A DNA stretch of 64,000 nt from Coptis chinensis (Eukaryota; Streptophyta; Magnoliopsida; Ranunculales; Ranunculaceae): the NCBI GenBank assembly GCA_015680905.1, contig CM027377.1, positions 13,850,501-13,914,500 on the forward strand, in the 5' to 3' direction. Numbering within the stretch: the first letter of the stretch is position 1; each line of letters opens with the position of its first letter. The notes beneath the pieces were generated by a model. It saw only the letters and a list, made by a program, of their open reading frames with translations. It ran no database searches and had not been told where the DNA came from. The translations under genes were made by a program, and so were the position numbers. Of this stretch, positions 33,253-45,469 are shown piece after piece.

Positions 33253-33754
33253 ATAGATTCGCTGGTGTACTTCTTTCCATGTATTTAAACAGAAAAAATA
33301 TGCCATTAGGGTAGTCGGCCTCTTTTTATTTTCTTTTCAAAATCCCTGTAGAGTGTGTGGTTGCAAGCACCGAACCATAGTCCACAATAACTCTACTTTA
33401 ACTGAAAGTATAAATGTCTTACGATAATCGAGCAAACGTGCCTCTGGAAAACAATGGGTACCAAAAATTTCAACTCCTTCTTTCTCCTCCCTTTTTCTAT
33501 TCTTCTTCCTCGAACTCCAACTCATCATTTGGTCCAAATCTCACCCATCTCGAATAGGTAATGGTCGTAGTACTTTTGCTCGAAAAGCCGACGGCGAAAA
33601 AGGATGGGTGGTGTATGAACTGGCCAAACTCCTTTATGTCCGGTCTTGATCTTCTATCCGAGATGAGCCGGTATAAGGTATATTATCAATCGACACCAGC
33701 TCGGCCAGATAAACTTCGTCGTCGTCCGTTGCTCCCGCGAGGTTGCTGATTCGC

Positions 33755-33890
33755 CTTGAGGATCCGACGTTAAAAGACTCATATTGGTCTTGAGGATCTG
33801 ACGTTAAACGACTCACATCGCGCCTTTGAGGATCCGACATTAAAGCACTCACTATCGCCTTGAGGATCCGGCGCTAAAAGACTCAACATG
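33755..33890 (+). repeat. 34-bp tandem repeat after integrase, four units
   Basis: Four units of CTTGAGGATC-GACGTTAAAA followed by GACTCA and a variable end. They match the three units of element B (21669-21767) in sequence and position. The copy number differs between A and B, so the array changes in length. Confidence 0.85.
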
Positions 33891-34390
33891 TATATAGTCG
33901 TTTTTTTTTATTAGCACCCAAAGATGGTGCCCAAAGAGAGTCGCGATATGCACCATCGGACATTTCCTAGCGTTCAGACGGGCAATGGATTCCACCAGGC
34001 CAACCCCGATCGGTTTTCTATGTGATCAAGCTTTCGGGCGGTTTGAGGCTATACCATATGTACTAAGGAGTAATATTATTATTAGACCATTGCACATTAT
34101 CGTGGATGGTACCGCCCCGAACCCTAGGCACCCAAACATAAAGGTTAAGCCACAGTCTGGCTGGATTGGTTCGCCGAGCCGCGACATGAAAGTTACCTCG
34201 AGTTAAAGCCTGGTTGTGATGTGTTGTTTTATTTGGACTTCGGTATTGTTGACACGCTCTTTTCTCGACTTGTATATTTGTATATAAAAGTATAAATAAA
34301 TAAAACCAAAGTTAGTAAAACTCTCATTATTATAATATAATTCGCCTGTGGAATATTAGGTAAGGACTTTAAACTATATTTTAATGCTTC

Positions 34391-35521
34391 TAATAAACTT
34401 CAGAGTTTGATGTAGAAGCTCCAGAATCTTCAAAACTAGCTAACATTGCTAGTTTGGTAGGTGGAATTTTACCAGCATAAGCATGGCTCATCCTATGATG
34501 ACAATCTATTTTCAAATGTCCCACCTTTCCACAAACTTGACAAACAAGCCTGTTACCTTGATATCCATTAACCTGATAACCACCATTTTCTTGATATCCA
34601 CCTCTTCTTGACTGAACATTTCTTCCTTGATAACCTCATCTAAAATTATTATTTCCTCTATAATTGCCTCTAAAACCTCCTCTATTATTCTGATAATTCC
34701 GTGTGATTGTTGCAAAGACATGTGTAGCTGAGGGAGTAACTGCATGCATGTCTTCAATAGAAAGTTATTCATCACTCAAAAGTAAACCATGAAGTTCATC
34801 TGAGCCAACTTCTTCTTGTCTAAGTCTCACTGAAGTGGCAAAAGGTTTATACTCACTAGGTAAACCTCTTAAAATATGAAACACTAAGTCTTCATCTAGA
34901 ATAGGTGAACCAATTGTTGCCAATGCATATGCTATTTGCTTAATGTTTTGCAAAATACATAGAAACAGATAAACCTCCTTACTTTATATCAAGTCTTCCT
35001 TTTAATTGGTTTACATGTGCTTTTGATATAGCAGCAAACTGTTTCTCCAAATTCATCCATAAAGCTCTTGAAGTTGGTATGCCAACAACATAAGATAGGA
35101 ATTCAGGTGATAATGATAGTGTGGTATTTATCCATACGAGTAAGATCTGATATCATTTCACCCATTCATTGTAAGCTTGATTTACTTGTGTTGTAACAGC
35201 TCCATTTCTATCAATTACAAATTCACTAGGACATGGCTCATTTCCATTTATAATTCCAAGTAAATTAAATGTACGCAAGATAGGTAGAAAGACATATCTC
35301 CATTGCATATAGTTTTCTCGAGTTAGCTTAATAGTAACAAAGTTAGAGATATTCTGAAGCATGGATGGATTCATAACATAACTCACTAAACTAGAAGATT
35401 TCGCCGTTGTTGAAGCTTGAAGATTAGTTGCTCCTTGATTTTGATTTTGATTCTAATTGAATTGTTGTCCTTGATTCTGATTGATATGATTATTTGTTGT
35501 TGTTTGATTTGTTCTTGCCAT
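34391..35521 (-). pseudogene. Copia gag, broken
   Basis: The ATG is at 35521-35519 (MARTNQTTTNN), followed by an Asn/Gln-rich start and an in-frame TAG near 35454. The capsid part has KLTRENYMQWRYVFLPILR near 35270-35335 and RGLPSEYKPFATSVRLRQEE near 34820-34880, both typical of Copia capsid. A zinc knuckle C-QV-C-GKVG-H-LKID-C lies near 34510-34550. The frame changes near 35150, 34960, 34770 and 34640. The coding sequence ends with a stop near 34391 after a Ser-rich tail, where the protease would be expected. Confidence 0.75.
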
Positions 35522-35679
35522 GTTAAGAAGTAATTGATGATGAAATTAATGTAAATGATCAATTTAATTGATAGATTTGAAGAAATTTGATAAAGATTGA
35601 TGAATCAGCAAAAGAACTGAATTGAAATTGATCAATTTGAGAAATTAGGTTTAGCATCGATTGTGATGTTGAGCAAAAT

Positions 35680-35691
35680 GCTCTTATACCA
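35680..35691 (-). promoter_or_regulatory. Copia primer binding site, initiator tRNA-Met type
   Basis: TGGTATAAGAGC on the minus strand, against the usual TGGTATCAGAGC, the complement of the 3' end of initiator tRNA-Met. One mismatch. It lies directly after TTTTCA, the likely end of the LTR. Confidence 0.75.
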
Positions 35692-35880
35692 TGAAAATAA
35701 AATGAATAACAAAAAATTTACAATGACTCAAAAATGAAAAACTTTATTAAATGAATCCTTCTCTATTATACTTCTTTTCTGTTTATACTGTACACAATAC
35801 AGCTACAGAGTTTGTTACACCTAACTAATGCTTAGCTGTCACATTCTGTTATAACTAACTGTGTTGTTGTCTGTGCTTGA
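35692..35880 (-). repeat. Copia 5' LTR, partial or with uncertain outer end
   Basis: The inner end is fixed by the primer site. A TATA-like GTATAAACAG lies near 35775-35790, followed downstream by an AATAAAG site near 35750. The outer end is not certain because no second LTR is available. About 35880 is a guess from where LTR-like sequence stops. Confidence 0.5.
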
Positions 35881-38126
35881 ACTCTTACTCTCATTAGGAA
35901 GATGTGCTTCCCAAACCTTAAAAAATATAGTTGTAGCAATTTACTGCCTTGGTCATAGGTATGGTTAATCACCGAAACATAGCAAGTAGATACCGTGCAA
36001 GAAATCAAAGTCCACAATCCAGTACACCATACACCGCCGTTTCTGAAATACGTGAATGGCTAAAGCGCGTTTGATAGCCTCGTTGGATGAAACTTCAGCA
36101 TTAGCTGACAAATATCAAGTACCTACATTATCTTCCCTAATAATCACAAACTTGGTAAGCTGTCTTAGAGATACAGAGTAACCCACTCGCTTTAGGCAGT
36201 GTTTTACAATGTTAACATGATGCATACTTAAAAAAAATTATTAACAAGCAATTCAGTGACATGCTGCAAACCTGCTTAAAATCCATCAGAAGGCATACAC
36301 ATGTATATTATAACATCTGAAACCGATGTCCCGAGATCAAAAATGTAGTATGGGTATTATCCGCAACATTCCTCACTAAACTTAGTTTCAGAAGTAAATC
36401 ACGTTCAGTGTGTATAACATGCAGAGTCATTTAATTACAAGCTACAACAAGGGTAAACCTATCAAAAACAAAACTTGGCAGCTAATTGCTACTCCAGATG
36501 CACGTAAAATAGGTACACCTGATAATTTATTCTTTTCTGCAATGCTTCCTTTATCAAGAGTTCAAGACCATCCTCTCCCCCATTGAGTAACATGTGCTCA
36601 TTTCAGCACAAATGAAACCACTGACAACTTAACTCTATTTCTCCTATCTTTCGGATGCTTACTCCAGACTAGATTCTGAAATCAGTAGCCCAGTACTTGC
36701 TACCTCATCTATCAAGTCCAAAAGGATTTTCCAAAATAATTTATATGAATTTCCAATAGGTTCTAGTGTCGTTGGGGCTGTCCAATGAGCATCAAGAAAG
36801 AGTTGGGCGTCCAAGAGAAGCTGGCTTGTCACCTTATGAAATGTGCACAAGAATCTCATCAAAGTATAATGTAAATGAAGATCAAGGGCTGAACGGCAAA
36901 CGCAATCACTTCGATCAGTATATCAGCTTTTCAAAATTGGCTAACAATTCCAAAAGGATATCAAAGCATTATCCCAGAAGGTGTCATCACGTTTCTCCGT
37001 CAACTTTCTCAGCCAAATGCCAAAAGGATCTTGTTAGGACTATTGAGGCATACTCATTACAACAAACCTGTACACAAAATGATGCATCAATTAGAAACTC
37101 AGAATGCTCCTCTCATTGTTTACCAAGTCCTAATCAGTACAATTTGATATAATCAGGGTTATCAAAAACGAAAATAGGATACAACCATAGTTACAAAATT
37201 AGTGTAATGGAAAATTAGAAATAAAGAATGAAGAGATACAACTATGACAAAGAAGAAAATTAAATTTCAAAATTAGATGCAAGAAAGAGAGATATATTGG
37301 GATAGAAGAAAGTTCTTTCTTTTCATTGATATATTTATATAAAACGACCAAAAAAAAAGGTAACACATCATCACAGAGATCAGAGAATTAGATTATCTCG
37401 TTTTTGTTTTCTTTCTTAAGAAAAAAAAAATCATACGAAAAAACATTAAATGGTTGACTTGAGACCCCCAAGGAGTGCCTTTATGTCTGGTATAATAATT
37501 TTTGGCTACCAGTAAAAAGAGAGCTAATTGATAGTCAATCAATAAAGGTATAAAGTGCGTCTACACCTCAGCATTGAACTAAGAAACACCCTAAAGCAAG
37601 ATTATATATGTTATGTCTCCAGTCTATAGAGGATACACATTTTGATCCGTAAAATATGTCTAGAAGATCTTGCATTCTAAGGATATTGAAATGTCAGTAT
37701 TTGAAATTGGATTTCTTGCCTCCCTGAAGTGGTCTAACAATGGTGTACTGACAATAGGGTTCACATGGCTTAGTAAAACAATGCATACACAATATACAAA
37801 TAACATGGGTAATCAACAATTTACTGCTAGAAGACATTTTTTCCATGGAAAAGCATAATAAACAGGCAAAGCTGTTTTCATTGCTCAATAGCCACAACCA
37901 TTTCTCATTACTCTTTCAAATGTAGTTCTCATGTACATGACCTTTTACATCACCTACATTTCATTGGTAAATAATAATAATTATATTATTAAAATCGAGA
38001 AACACACGATGTAGAATAATACGACAAAGAAGCTTTGGCAGATATACAGGGTGACTCCCTTCCCAGACTCATCCGCCATATATTTCCATATCTAAAACCA
38101 TTAAACTCACATGGCCAAATACTGCC
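35881..38126. other. low-copy spacer with weak gene traces
   Basis: No recognisable transposon. The only protein-like stretch is on the minus strand at 36659-37057 (listed separately). The rest is AT-rich and reads as intergenic or intronic. Confidence 0.35.
36659..37057 (-). pseudogene. possible exon remnant of an unidentified gene
   Basis: On the minus strand, TTTTGTGTACAG (a good splice acceptor) ends near 37070 and is followed by VCCNEYASIVLTRSFWHLAE, then a frame change. Then comes an open stretch from about 36920 to 36659 (LMRFLCTFHKVTSQLLLDAQ, then LFWKILLDLIDEVASTG) ending in a stop. The Leu-rich helical character is that of a repeat-type scaffold protein, but I cannot name a family. 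The frame break and lack of neighbours argue for a remnant. Confidence 0.25.
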
Positions 38127-38129
38127 CAA

Positions 38130-39505
38130 GGCTAAATCCAATGGTGCGCCATCCCACCAAATATGATGGAAATTCTAACCCAATGGTCAGTCAAAACCAG
38201 TGTGGTCAAGGCGCAAAGAGGTGCGGAGAGGCGCACTTTAGTGCCTTGCCTTGACCAAGGCGCGGGAGGTAACATAAGGCGCGTGCCTTTTGTGCCTTTT
38301 TGCGATTTTGTGTTATCTGAGCATAATTGCAAATTTTGTCAACTTTTACAGTTTTTTTGTTTTTTTTTACAATTTTTGCTATACATGACACATTTATACT
38401 AGATCCAATTGTTGTATGGGACAAGAAATTGTACAAATTTAGTAAGTTTCATTTTGAAATATATTCTAAGCTTAATTTTGACTAATTTTTGTGAAGTTGT
38501 ATGGATTGAGAGAAGACACAAAGATGGATTAAATGAACTTTTGTAGGATTCTAAAATTTGAATCACGTGTTCTATTTGATAAAGAATTCATTTGGCTCAA
38601 TTCAATTGGTTCATTATTTTAGTTTATTGAAATTGAGCTAGATTGTATTGAGAGATACAAATTTTATTTTGCTCTTTACTTATTGCTTAAGATTTTTCTT
38701 TTAAATGACTACAATGGTTTCATGTTTACAATCACATAAAATTAATTTTAAAGTTTGGCTAAGCAAATCAGTGATAATTCATGTCATATTTAATATTTAT
38801 TTTATTTTTTATTTGATATATCTTTTTTTTATTACTACGCGCCTCACTTTAATTAGGCGGCGCGCACACCAAGACCTTGGCCTAAGGCACAAAGAGGGTG
38901 TTACGCCTTAGGTGCGCTTTAACGTCCTGACTACACTGGTCAAAACACTAACCTGCCAACGCTATCAGTATAATTTTACCTATTTATACTGCCAGTTTTA
39001 ATGAGACAGTGTATGGTCCGCATGCCAGCATGAGCGGCAGGTAAAAGAAATCTACCTACACGCCTCACTAAGTGGCGGCTAAAATTTTGGTTCAACATTT
39101 CCACCCGCCACTCACAATAGTGGCTAGAACAATGTGTCCCTACCAAGTTGACCAAATTGATTTTAAATAATTTAGTTTATTCAATTACATTTGTATCCAC
39201 TCTTTTTCATTTTGTACTATTTTATTATGTTTCGGTGAAAAGAGAGAGAAAGGGGCAAAATGGGGAGGGGATGTTAAAATTGTTTGGTACAAGCCTATAT
39301 ACCCCACCAATTTTCTTTCCTTTTGGTCATACACCTATTGTAATGGCGGCTACAAATATTCCTGGATTTATGGGCTTTGACCACACGCCACTAGGATTGG
39401 TGGGTAGATGAAAAACTATTGGACCCAAAAACAATATCCCGCTAACTCTATTCATTGTCTTATTGTGCTATGGTGGGATGGCGCACCAAACCATTGGATT
39501 TAGCC
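38130..39505. mobile_element. Harbinger-like MITE with a nested hAT-like element
   Basis: Terminal inverted repeats: GGCTAAATCCAATGGT at 38130 and its complement ACC-ATTGGATTTAGCC ending at 39505, extended by GGTGCGCCATCCCACCA on both sides. The flanks are CAA and TAA, a 3-bp duplication with one mismatch, as in Tourist/Harbinger elements. Without the nested element and its duplication the MITE is about 627 bp. It codes for nothing. A related MITE lies at 54742-55323. Confidence 0.78.
38198..38938. mobile_element. non-autonomous hAT-like element, nested
   Basis: 741 bp with imperfect ends CAGTGTGGTCAAGGCG and CAGTGTAGTCAGGACG, flanked on both sides by exactly GTCAAAAC (38190-38197 and 38939-38946). 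Eight bases is the hAT duplication length and CA-G-G ends suit hAT. Both ends are rich in GCGCC and related motifs that can fold back (AAGGCGC, GCGCCTAAGG). There is no coding capacity. Confidence 0.88.
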
Positions 39506-39508
39506 TAA

Positions 39509-42128
39509 ATGCAACTTCAGTAGGACAGTAAAGGTTTATGCAAGTCAATGCTTATAGGGTCAATATCATTATCGATGGCAAGCACTTTGCAACAATATAT
39601 TTTAGTTATAATATATAAAGTTAAACTATGTACTCAATAAACTACTACTTTCAGCAAACCATAATAACTCATAACAAAATAATATCATTGATCACACAAC
39701 AGTAGATTATTTCCATGACAATGTAAATGTTTGAAAGACTCCAGGTAAGTTCTAACAATAACAAAATCTTCTCAAAAAAGAAAAAAACTCAGAAAAATCA
39801 TATTGGCTTAATCAAAACCCCAAGTGAAGCCAAACTAGTGAAAAGATCACACTAAATCACAGACAAAATACCTCTGCACAAACGAAGATGCCCGCTCTCC
39901 AACTTCATGAATCACTGATGACAACCATATCCAATGAGCTCCTTGCTATTGATGGCCATAGTGCCTTTGACACACCTACAATGTAGATGCAGAAGTGTAA
40001 GATTCACAAGTGCTGTTAAAACAGTAACTAAAAACTGAAAAAGGAAATGAATATATTCAACCAAAAAATTGCCTAAGCAGGAAAATTACTTTTAAAAAAA
40101 GGTGCTTCAAAACCATAAAAGTAGTAGAATGCAAGAAAATGAAAAGAAGGGAACACCTAAGACAGTAAGCTAAAGAAATACACTGAAGCAAACATTAAAA
40201 ACAATGAATTCACTAATGTACGTAATTAATATCTGCGATACTGACACCACTTTTTTCATTCAAATTACATGCACACTTGCACAGAGAATAAAAGATACAA
40301 TAAATATACAATGAAGACCTTGTACTTAACACTTTACTAAATATACGTTACAATATCTTCATAAATATTTGGAACCCAGAGAAAGTTTGAGTATAAGATT
40401 TTTCATCCCTTTCCTTTAGAAAAAAAAAAGGCTAACCATAGTAAAGCAATGGTAATTATTCGTAGCATTTGGATATAACTACCTCAAGCAGGTAATTATT
40501 TGTAGCATTTTAAAACTATACTTCCAACATTTTCAACTATACCAAAGGGACACTGCAAGCAAATTGATTAAGAGAAGACCTCCTCTTGGCACATCTTAAC
40601 ATGTGCAAATGTTTTTCTTTGTGATTTGCATATAGCAGAGAGCATGAACTCCTTTATGCAATGACTTCCAAGTCATGAAGGAAAAAAAACCTGAAAATAC
40701 TTCAACAAATTCATCTTTAATAATATTGATTACTCTAGAACTATAACAGATTGAATGGCCTTTCCTTCCATGAATATAGTAGTAAATGTGTAAGAGCGAC
40801 CATTCTAGATTAAAAAAAGTGCAAGTCTGTTGAGATTTTTTCTGTTTTCACTTCTTGATATATGTATAACTAAAAAGAAGCCTTTCTAGTGGTCAAGTTT
40901 AATTAGTGAATTAGTTCAATCAAATTCCAATGTCAGTACAATAGTGGATGCATAATGCATTAACTCCCAAATAACACTGAACTACATGAAACACCTTGAA
41001 CAAATTGGATTCAAGATTCGCGTCGACAACAAATCGCATCTCGCCAAGTAACATATTATAGGTGTATGCATAACATAGAAAAAAAATTGACTAACACATG
41101 ACGACAAGTACTAACAAACAGAGCAATGCTTCATTTTGTTGGGCATGGTCAACAAAAAAGGAGATGTGGTCTGTCACTTAAAAACTACCTGAGCTGGTGC
41201 TGGACCTGTGAGGGAGATGAGGTCTGTTAATCTTTAACTAAACATTTACACATTATTTCGTTGGTGATTAGGGAGATGTTTAGTTAATCTACTCTTTCAT
41301 TTTCTCAATTTATAAAAAAATTAACCACACCTGAACAATATGTCGATAGAGTCAAGCATACTGTGAGAATTTTCATCTAAATCGAGTTGAGTTTCAGACT
41401 GGATAAAGGTCTATATTAGGGCAGAAGGATAAAATAGAGGAGAGAGAGATTGCATAAGGTAGAACTAAGGAGAGAGAGTGAGTGATGGCGTTGGCTTCAG
41501 TGAAAGAATGAAGAAGTTGCTTGGAGAATACAAAGAGATCAGAATGAAGAAGTTGCTTGGAGAAGGCGGAGTGACAAAGAGGATGTTCTAATTTTTGTGC
41601 GAAAGTTTTTCTTTCTTTTCTCTCTCTAATATTCTAATCTCACGAACACTGTGTTCGAGGCAAAAAAATCCATCCCAGCCACCACTCGGACCACTGCAGG
41701 ATGGAATCCCAGCCGTTGAGTGTAAAACAGCCCTGTTTTGTTATATTGATAGGCTGTTTTTTTCATGAGATCAATATCCTCATGATGCGGATCACTTTCG
41801 TCAAAAATAGCCATCAGTTTCCTCGATAAAATTTGCTAAAAGCTGTGTATGTGTGTGTGTGAACCATGAGGTACATTGATGCATCAAACAAGTACGTGTT
41901 TTTTTTTTTTTGGTAAAGAAAGTAAGAAACTTACTAACCTATCCATCACAAGATGAAAAGTTGTGTCTTAGTTTAACAATGCTACAAGGAACTTGAATAT
42001 AGAAATTCAACAATACATATATGATCCTGAAATTACCTGATTACCATGTGAGAGGATTCTTAGACAGGTGACTGTTGCTGACTGTATACAGATCATCAAC
42101 CAAATCACTTGTCGATGCTTATTGTCAC
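39509..42128. other. AT-rich spacer
   Basis: No supported gene. One exon-like stretch on the minus strand near 39975-39870 (GAHWIWLSSVIHEVGERASS, with a GTAG acceptor) contains a stop just upstream. A short direct duplication (AATGAAGAAGTTGCTTGGAG, near 41506 and 41542) lies close to the right end. A minus-strand stretch at 41814-41626 (MAIFDESDPHHEDIDLMKK) is open for 62 codons, with no partner. Confidence 0.35.
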
Positions 42129-44790
42129 CTACATGAGTTGTTCTGTATGCTTAGTTAAGTCAAAACCCATCCGATGCATTTCCCCCACCCACCTCATAGC
42201 CTCATTTCTCCTCCCGTGCTTGCACAAACTCTGTACGACAATGTTGTAAGTATAAGAATCGGGTTGATACCCTTTTTTGCGCATCTTATTAAACAACTCA
42301 ACGAAGCTGTCCAATCTATTTGTCATGCTTAGTCTCCTCAACAATGTATTGTATGTGAAGTTGTTAAGTGGGAAGCATTGTTCGATTACTTCATCCAAGT
42401 CCTCAAGTTGTTCATTCACCTCATAGACACCAGAAAATAAACCAATTAGCTCTCCAAGAGTAAAATCACCTGATGGAAATGCTTCTGTAGTCACATTTCC
42501 TGATTGAACCCAAGCCTGATAAAGTTCTCGACTTCTAACTGAATGCAACAAGAGTGTATTACCAATAAATGAAGAAACCTTACGTCCAGTTTTCAACAAG
42601 TCATCAACAACTTCTACCACCATATCATAATTCTCAACTGTGCAAAATGATCGCACAAGCTCCTCATAGCTCTCCAAACTTGGAAGCAATCCTTTCTCTC
42701 TCAAATCCCTCAGCACCTCCAATGCAAGATCTGGCCTGTTGGCTTTGCTGAGACCTACTACCATAGTATTGTTGAGTTTCCTCCCAGGATTACCTTTTTT
42801 GCTTTTTTTGCATAAATCATTGTAAAAGTTTAGAGCATCAGCAATGCGTTCACCCTTCAGGTAACTCTGCATCATAAAAATTTTGGTGTCGCTATTGTGC
42901 TCAATACCATTTCTAGCCATCATTTCAAATACTTCCCTAGCCAGATCGGGTCTCTTAGCATGACCAGCTCCATCAATGAAGAAGTTGAAAAGCTTACATG
43001 CAGGCTCCTGACGTGACAACTGCATCTCTAGCAATTTAAAGAAGCAATTTTCTGGGTTAACCATGGTACAAATGCAACAAATAACAGCTCTATACATTTT
43101 CCTGGTCGGCCTGTGACCATTTTCTTGCATTTCAATCAGAAGTCTAGAGGACATATCCCTGCGATTTGCCCTGTTAAAACCGTGTATCAAGTCCAAGTAA
43201 GTATACCGATAACTAACTTTGTCATGTCTTTTAAGTTGCCCATGAATGCAGTACCCATCTTCCACCCTCCTGGCCTTGCAGAGAGCTGAGATAAATTTGA
43301 CACATACAGCCTCACTTTGCATAATATTTAATTCTAGGGACATAAGGACTAGCTCCTTCATCTTATCCAACTTCCCCTCCCTGCAGAGAGCATCTGCAAG
43401 AATACAAGTAGTCCTCTTGCCAGGAAAATAACCTTGCTTAATTGAATCCAGTAACACCCGATATGCCTCGTCAACACTCCCATCTCCACAAAGCGTGTTA
43501 ATAAGATAGTTATAAGCCAAGCTTATTCAGAGATAACCGAAGTCTGACCTTGAATGATACAAGTCAAGCAGCGGCGTCCACCATTCCAGCCTTGCAAAAG
43601 AAACACATGGCAGCATTCATAGTGACCTTATCCGGAGAAATTCTCCCTCCATCATCTCCACCAACAAGTCACAGACATCATCAAGCCTGTTTTCTCTCAA
43701 AAGCCGGCAAACCAAAACATTATATCGAATACCAGGGAACATACCCTTCCATTAACTTCTTACTTTGCAAGAAATCCATTGCTCCATCAAGTTTCCCAGC
43801 TTGAACAAGATTTCTAATCCAGATACCATCGTATTCCCAAGTGAAAACTTCCTTAAGCCCCAAAAGTCTTCCATCAATCGATGTGCCTCCTTAAACTTAT
43901 TCTTCTTACAGTGTGCATCAACAAGAATACCCACCATATGATCATTTATCACATCGCCTTTACTCTGCAACCTCAAGAAATAAAAAGACCGCCTCGCTCA
44001 ACTTATTTTGCTTACAGTAATTCTTTACTCGTATACACGAAGTAACCTCGTTCTCCAAACCCCTCAACTTGATTTGCTTCAATACAACTTCAACAACATC
44101 AAAACAACTTTGCTCCACTAAAGCATTAAGAAACACATGATACGCAAACGGGCCCAAATCAAAACCTTGAAACCGCATTGCACCAAACAATTTCAATGCA
44201 ATACCAGGTTTACCAGCAACAGCATAACCAGCAACAAGAGTGTCATAAAACCTGACTCTATGTGACATTTTCTGCATTCTATAACTCTCTAAAAAATCCA
44301 ACATCACCGACATCAACTTCTGTTTAGACAAAATCTTAAAAATGGCATGAAATGTAGCGCGAGTATGATAAAACCCAGGCTGTCTACCAGCCCAATCAAA
44401 AAACTTCAAACATGACAAAACATCCTTACCAGATTTCAACACTCTCAACACAAACATCTCATTTAATCTCAATCCTAATTGACTCAGCTCCAATTCAGAT
44501 GTTCTAGCAGAAACTGGTAAATCATCATCATCCTCTTTAGTAGTAGTAGCAGTAGCAGCTAAGATCTCAAATATTCTATTAAGTAAAGCATCTTCTCTAG
44601 TTCTAAACCAATCTTTAAATGATGAAGCTAATTGTTTTGAATCATACTCATCAAAATTTGGTGTAGGTAAAAATGGTTGCACAGCAGCAGCAGATGAAGT
44701 ATAACAACTAGAAGATAAAAAAGATGAAAATTTTATAATAAAACATTTATGCAATATTGGCCTGGATGCTATACTTGTCGAAAACAGCAT
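42129..44790 (-). CDS. pentatricopeptide repeat (PPR) protein, probably organellar; frame broken in the middle
   Basis: PPR proteins bind organellar RNA and guide its processing or translation. This gene has no intron. The start at 44790 gives a Ser/Ala-rich, basic N-terminus (MLFSTSIASRPILHK) that would suit a mitochondrial or plastid transit peptide. The repeats are P-type: FYDTLVAGYAVAGKPGIALK, AYNYLINTLCGDGSVDEAYR, FTYNTLLRRLSMTNRLDSFV and YTYNIVVQSLCKHGRRNEAM. No DYW or E tail follows, so an editing function is unlikely. It resembles the At1g71210 type, but I am not certain of that. The frame breaks about five times, all between 43500 and 43990 (near 43967 in a T run, near 43860, 43640, 43575 and 43530), while protein-like sequence continues across each. 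The first 276 and last 463 codons are open, so sequencing error or a recent pseudogene are both possible. Confidence 0.85.
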
Positions 44791-45308
44791 TGTTTTTTGA
44801 TAAAAATTGTATTTTTAATTACAGAAAGATAAGTGAAATAGCCTGGGAATGAAGGCTGTTAGAGTATTGGGGTTTTTCAAGTGTGGCGTTTTAAGGTTGG
44901 GGCTGAAACCTCCATGGTTGCATAGTGACGATGTTACGTGATTCCAATATATTTCGAAAATTTTCAACTTGCGACATATACATGAATACCGTACGGAAAT
45001 CCCGAAATCTTGAAATATGATCATTTGATATTTGATGAAGAAAATTGTGAAACAACGTGTGGGGACACGTGTTGTTGTCAATCCAGATTTCCAGTGGAAA
45101 GAAAACTTTAAACTTAATAAATTGTAAAGTTGACATGTGTGAATTTGAGTATTCATATGGTTTGTCGCAAAAATGTGACATTTAGATTCGAACATAAATT
45201 ACCTTCAGATAAATATCCAACATAAATGAAATTAAGATTCCAGGGGAAACAATTTATACACTGACTTCCTATATAAATAAAGGCTATTCTTAAATACACT
45301 CTCCATTT
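44791..45308. other. upstream region of the PPR gene
   Basis: About 500 bp of AT-rich sequence that should hold the PPR promoter (read leftwards). I see no clear TATA box. The border of the repeat-bounded block begins at its right end. Confidence 0.35.
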
Positions 45309-45469
45309 CTAAGAGGGCACTCTCCAACCCGGAATTTGTTATTACATTTGTGTCCCAACTTAAAACCCATGTTTTCTAAGAGGGCACTCTCCATCAAAAA
45401 TAGTGGTAACCTCCTATTGCCCTTAACTAACTAATTTGCACTGTGCAACTATATACACTATCAAAATAC

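Larger units (their letters stand above)
30425..34330 (+). mobile_element. Athila element A, right part (pol and 3' region)
   Basis: The sequence resumes where element A left off at 12469: it corresponds to the part of element B that starts near 18300, just before reverse transcriptase. Pol runs to about 33252 and is followed by non-coding sequence that is alignable with 21180-22165 of element B. Homology ends near 34320-34330, close to the AATAAA site, and a Copia fragment on the other strand begins almost at once. No LTR follows, so the 3' end of element A has been lost. Confidence 0.82.
34391..35880 (-). mobile_element. 5' fragment of a Ty1/Copia element
   Basis: Reading leftwards on the minus strand: part of an LTR (about 35880-35692), a primer site, and a gag gene that ends after its zinc knuckle. 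Protease, integrase and reverse transcriptase are absent. The fragment lies directly against the broken end of Athila element A, so one rearrangement may have removed the 3' parts of both. Confidence 0.75.

Noticed and set aside
43550..43804. ORF on the plus strand within the PPR gene
   Set aside because: It is antisense to PPR-like sequence that continues across the frame breaks.
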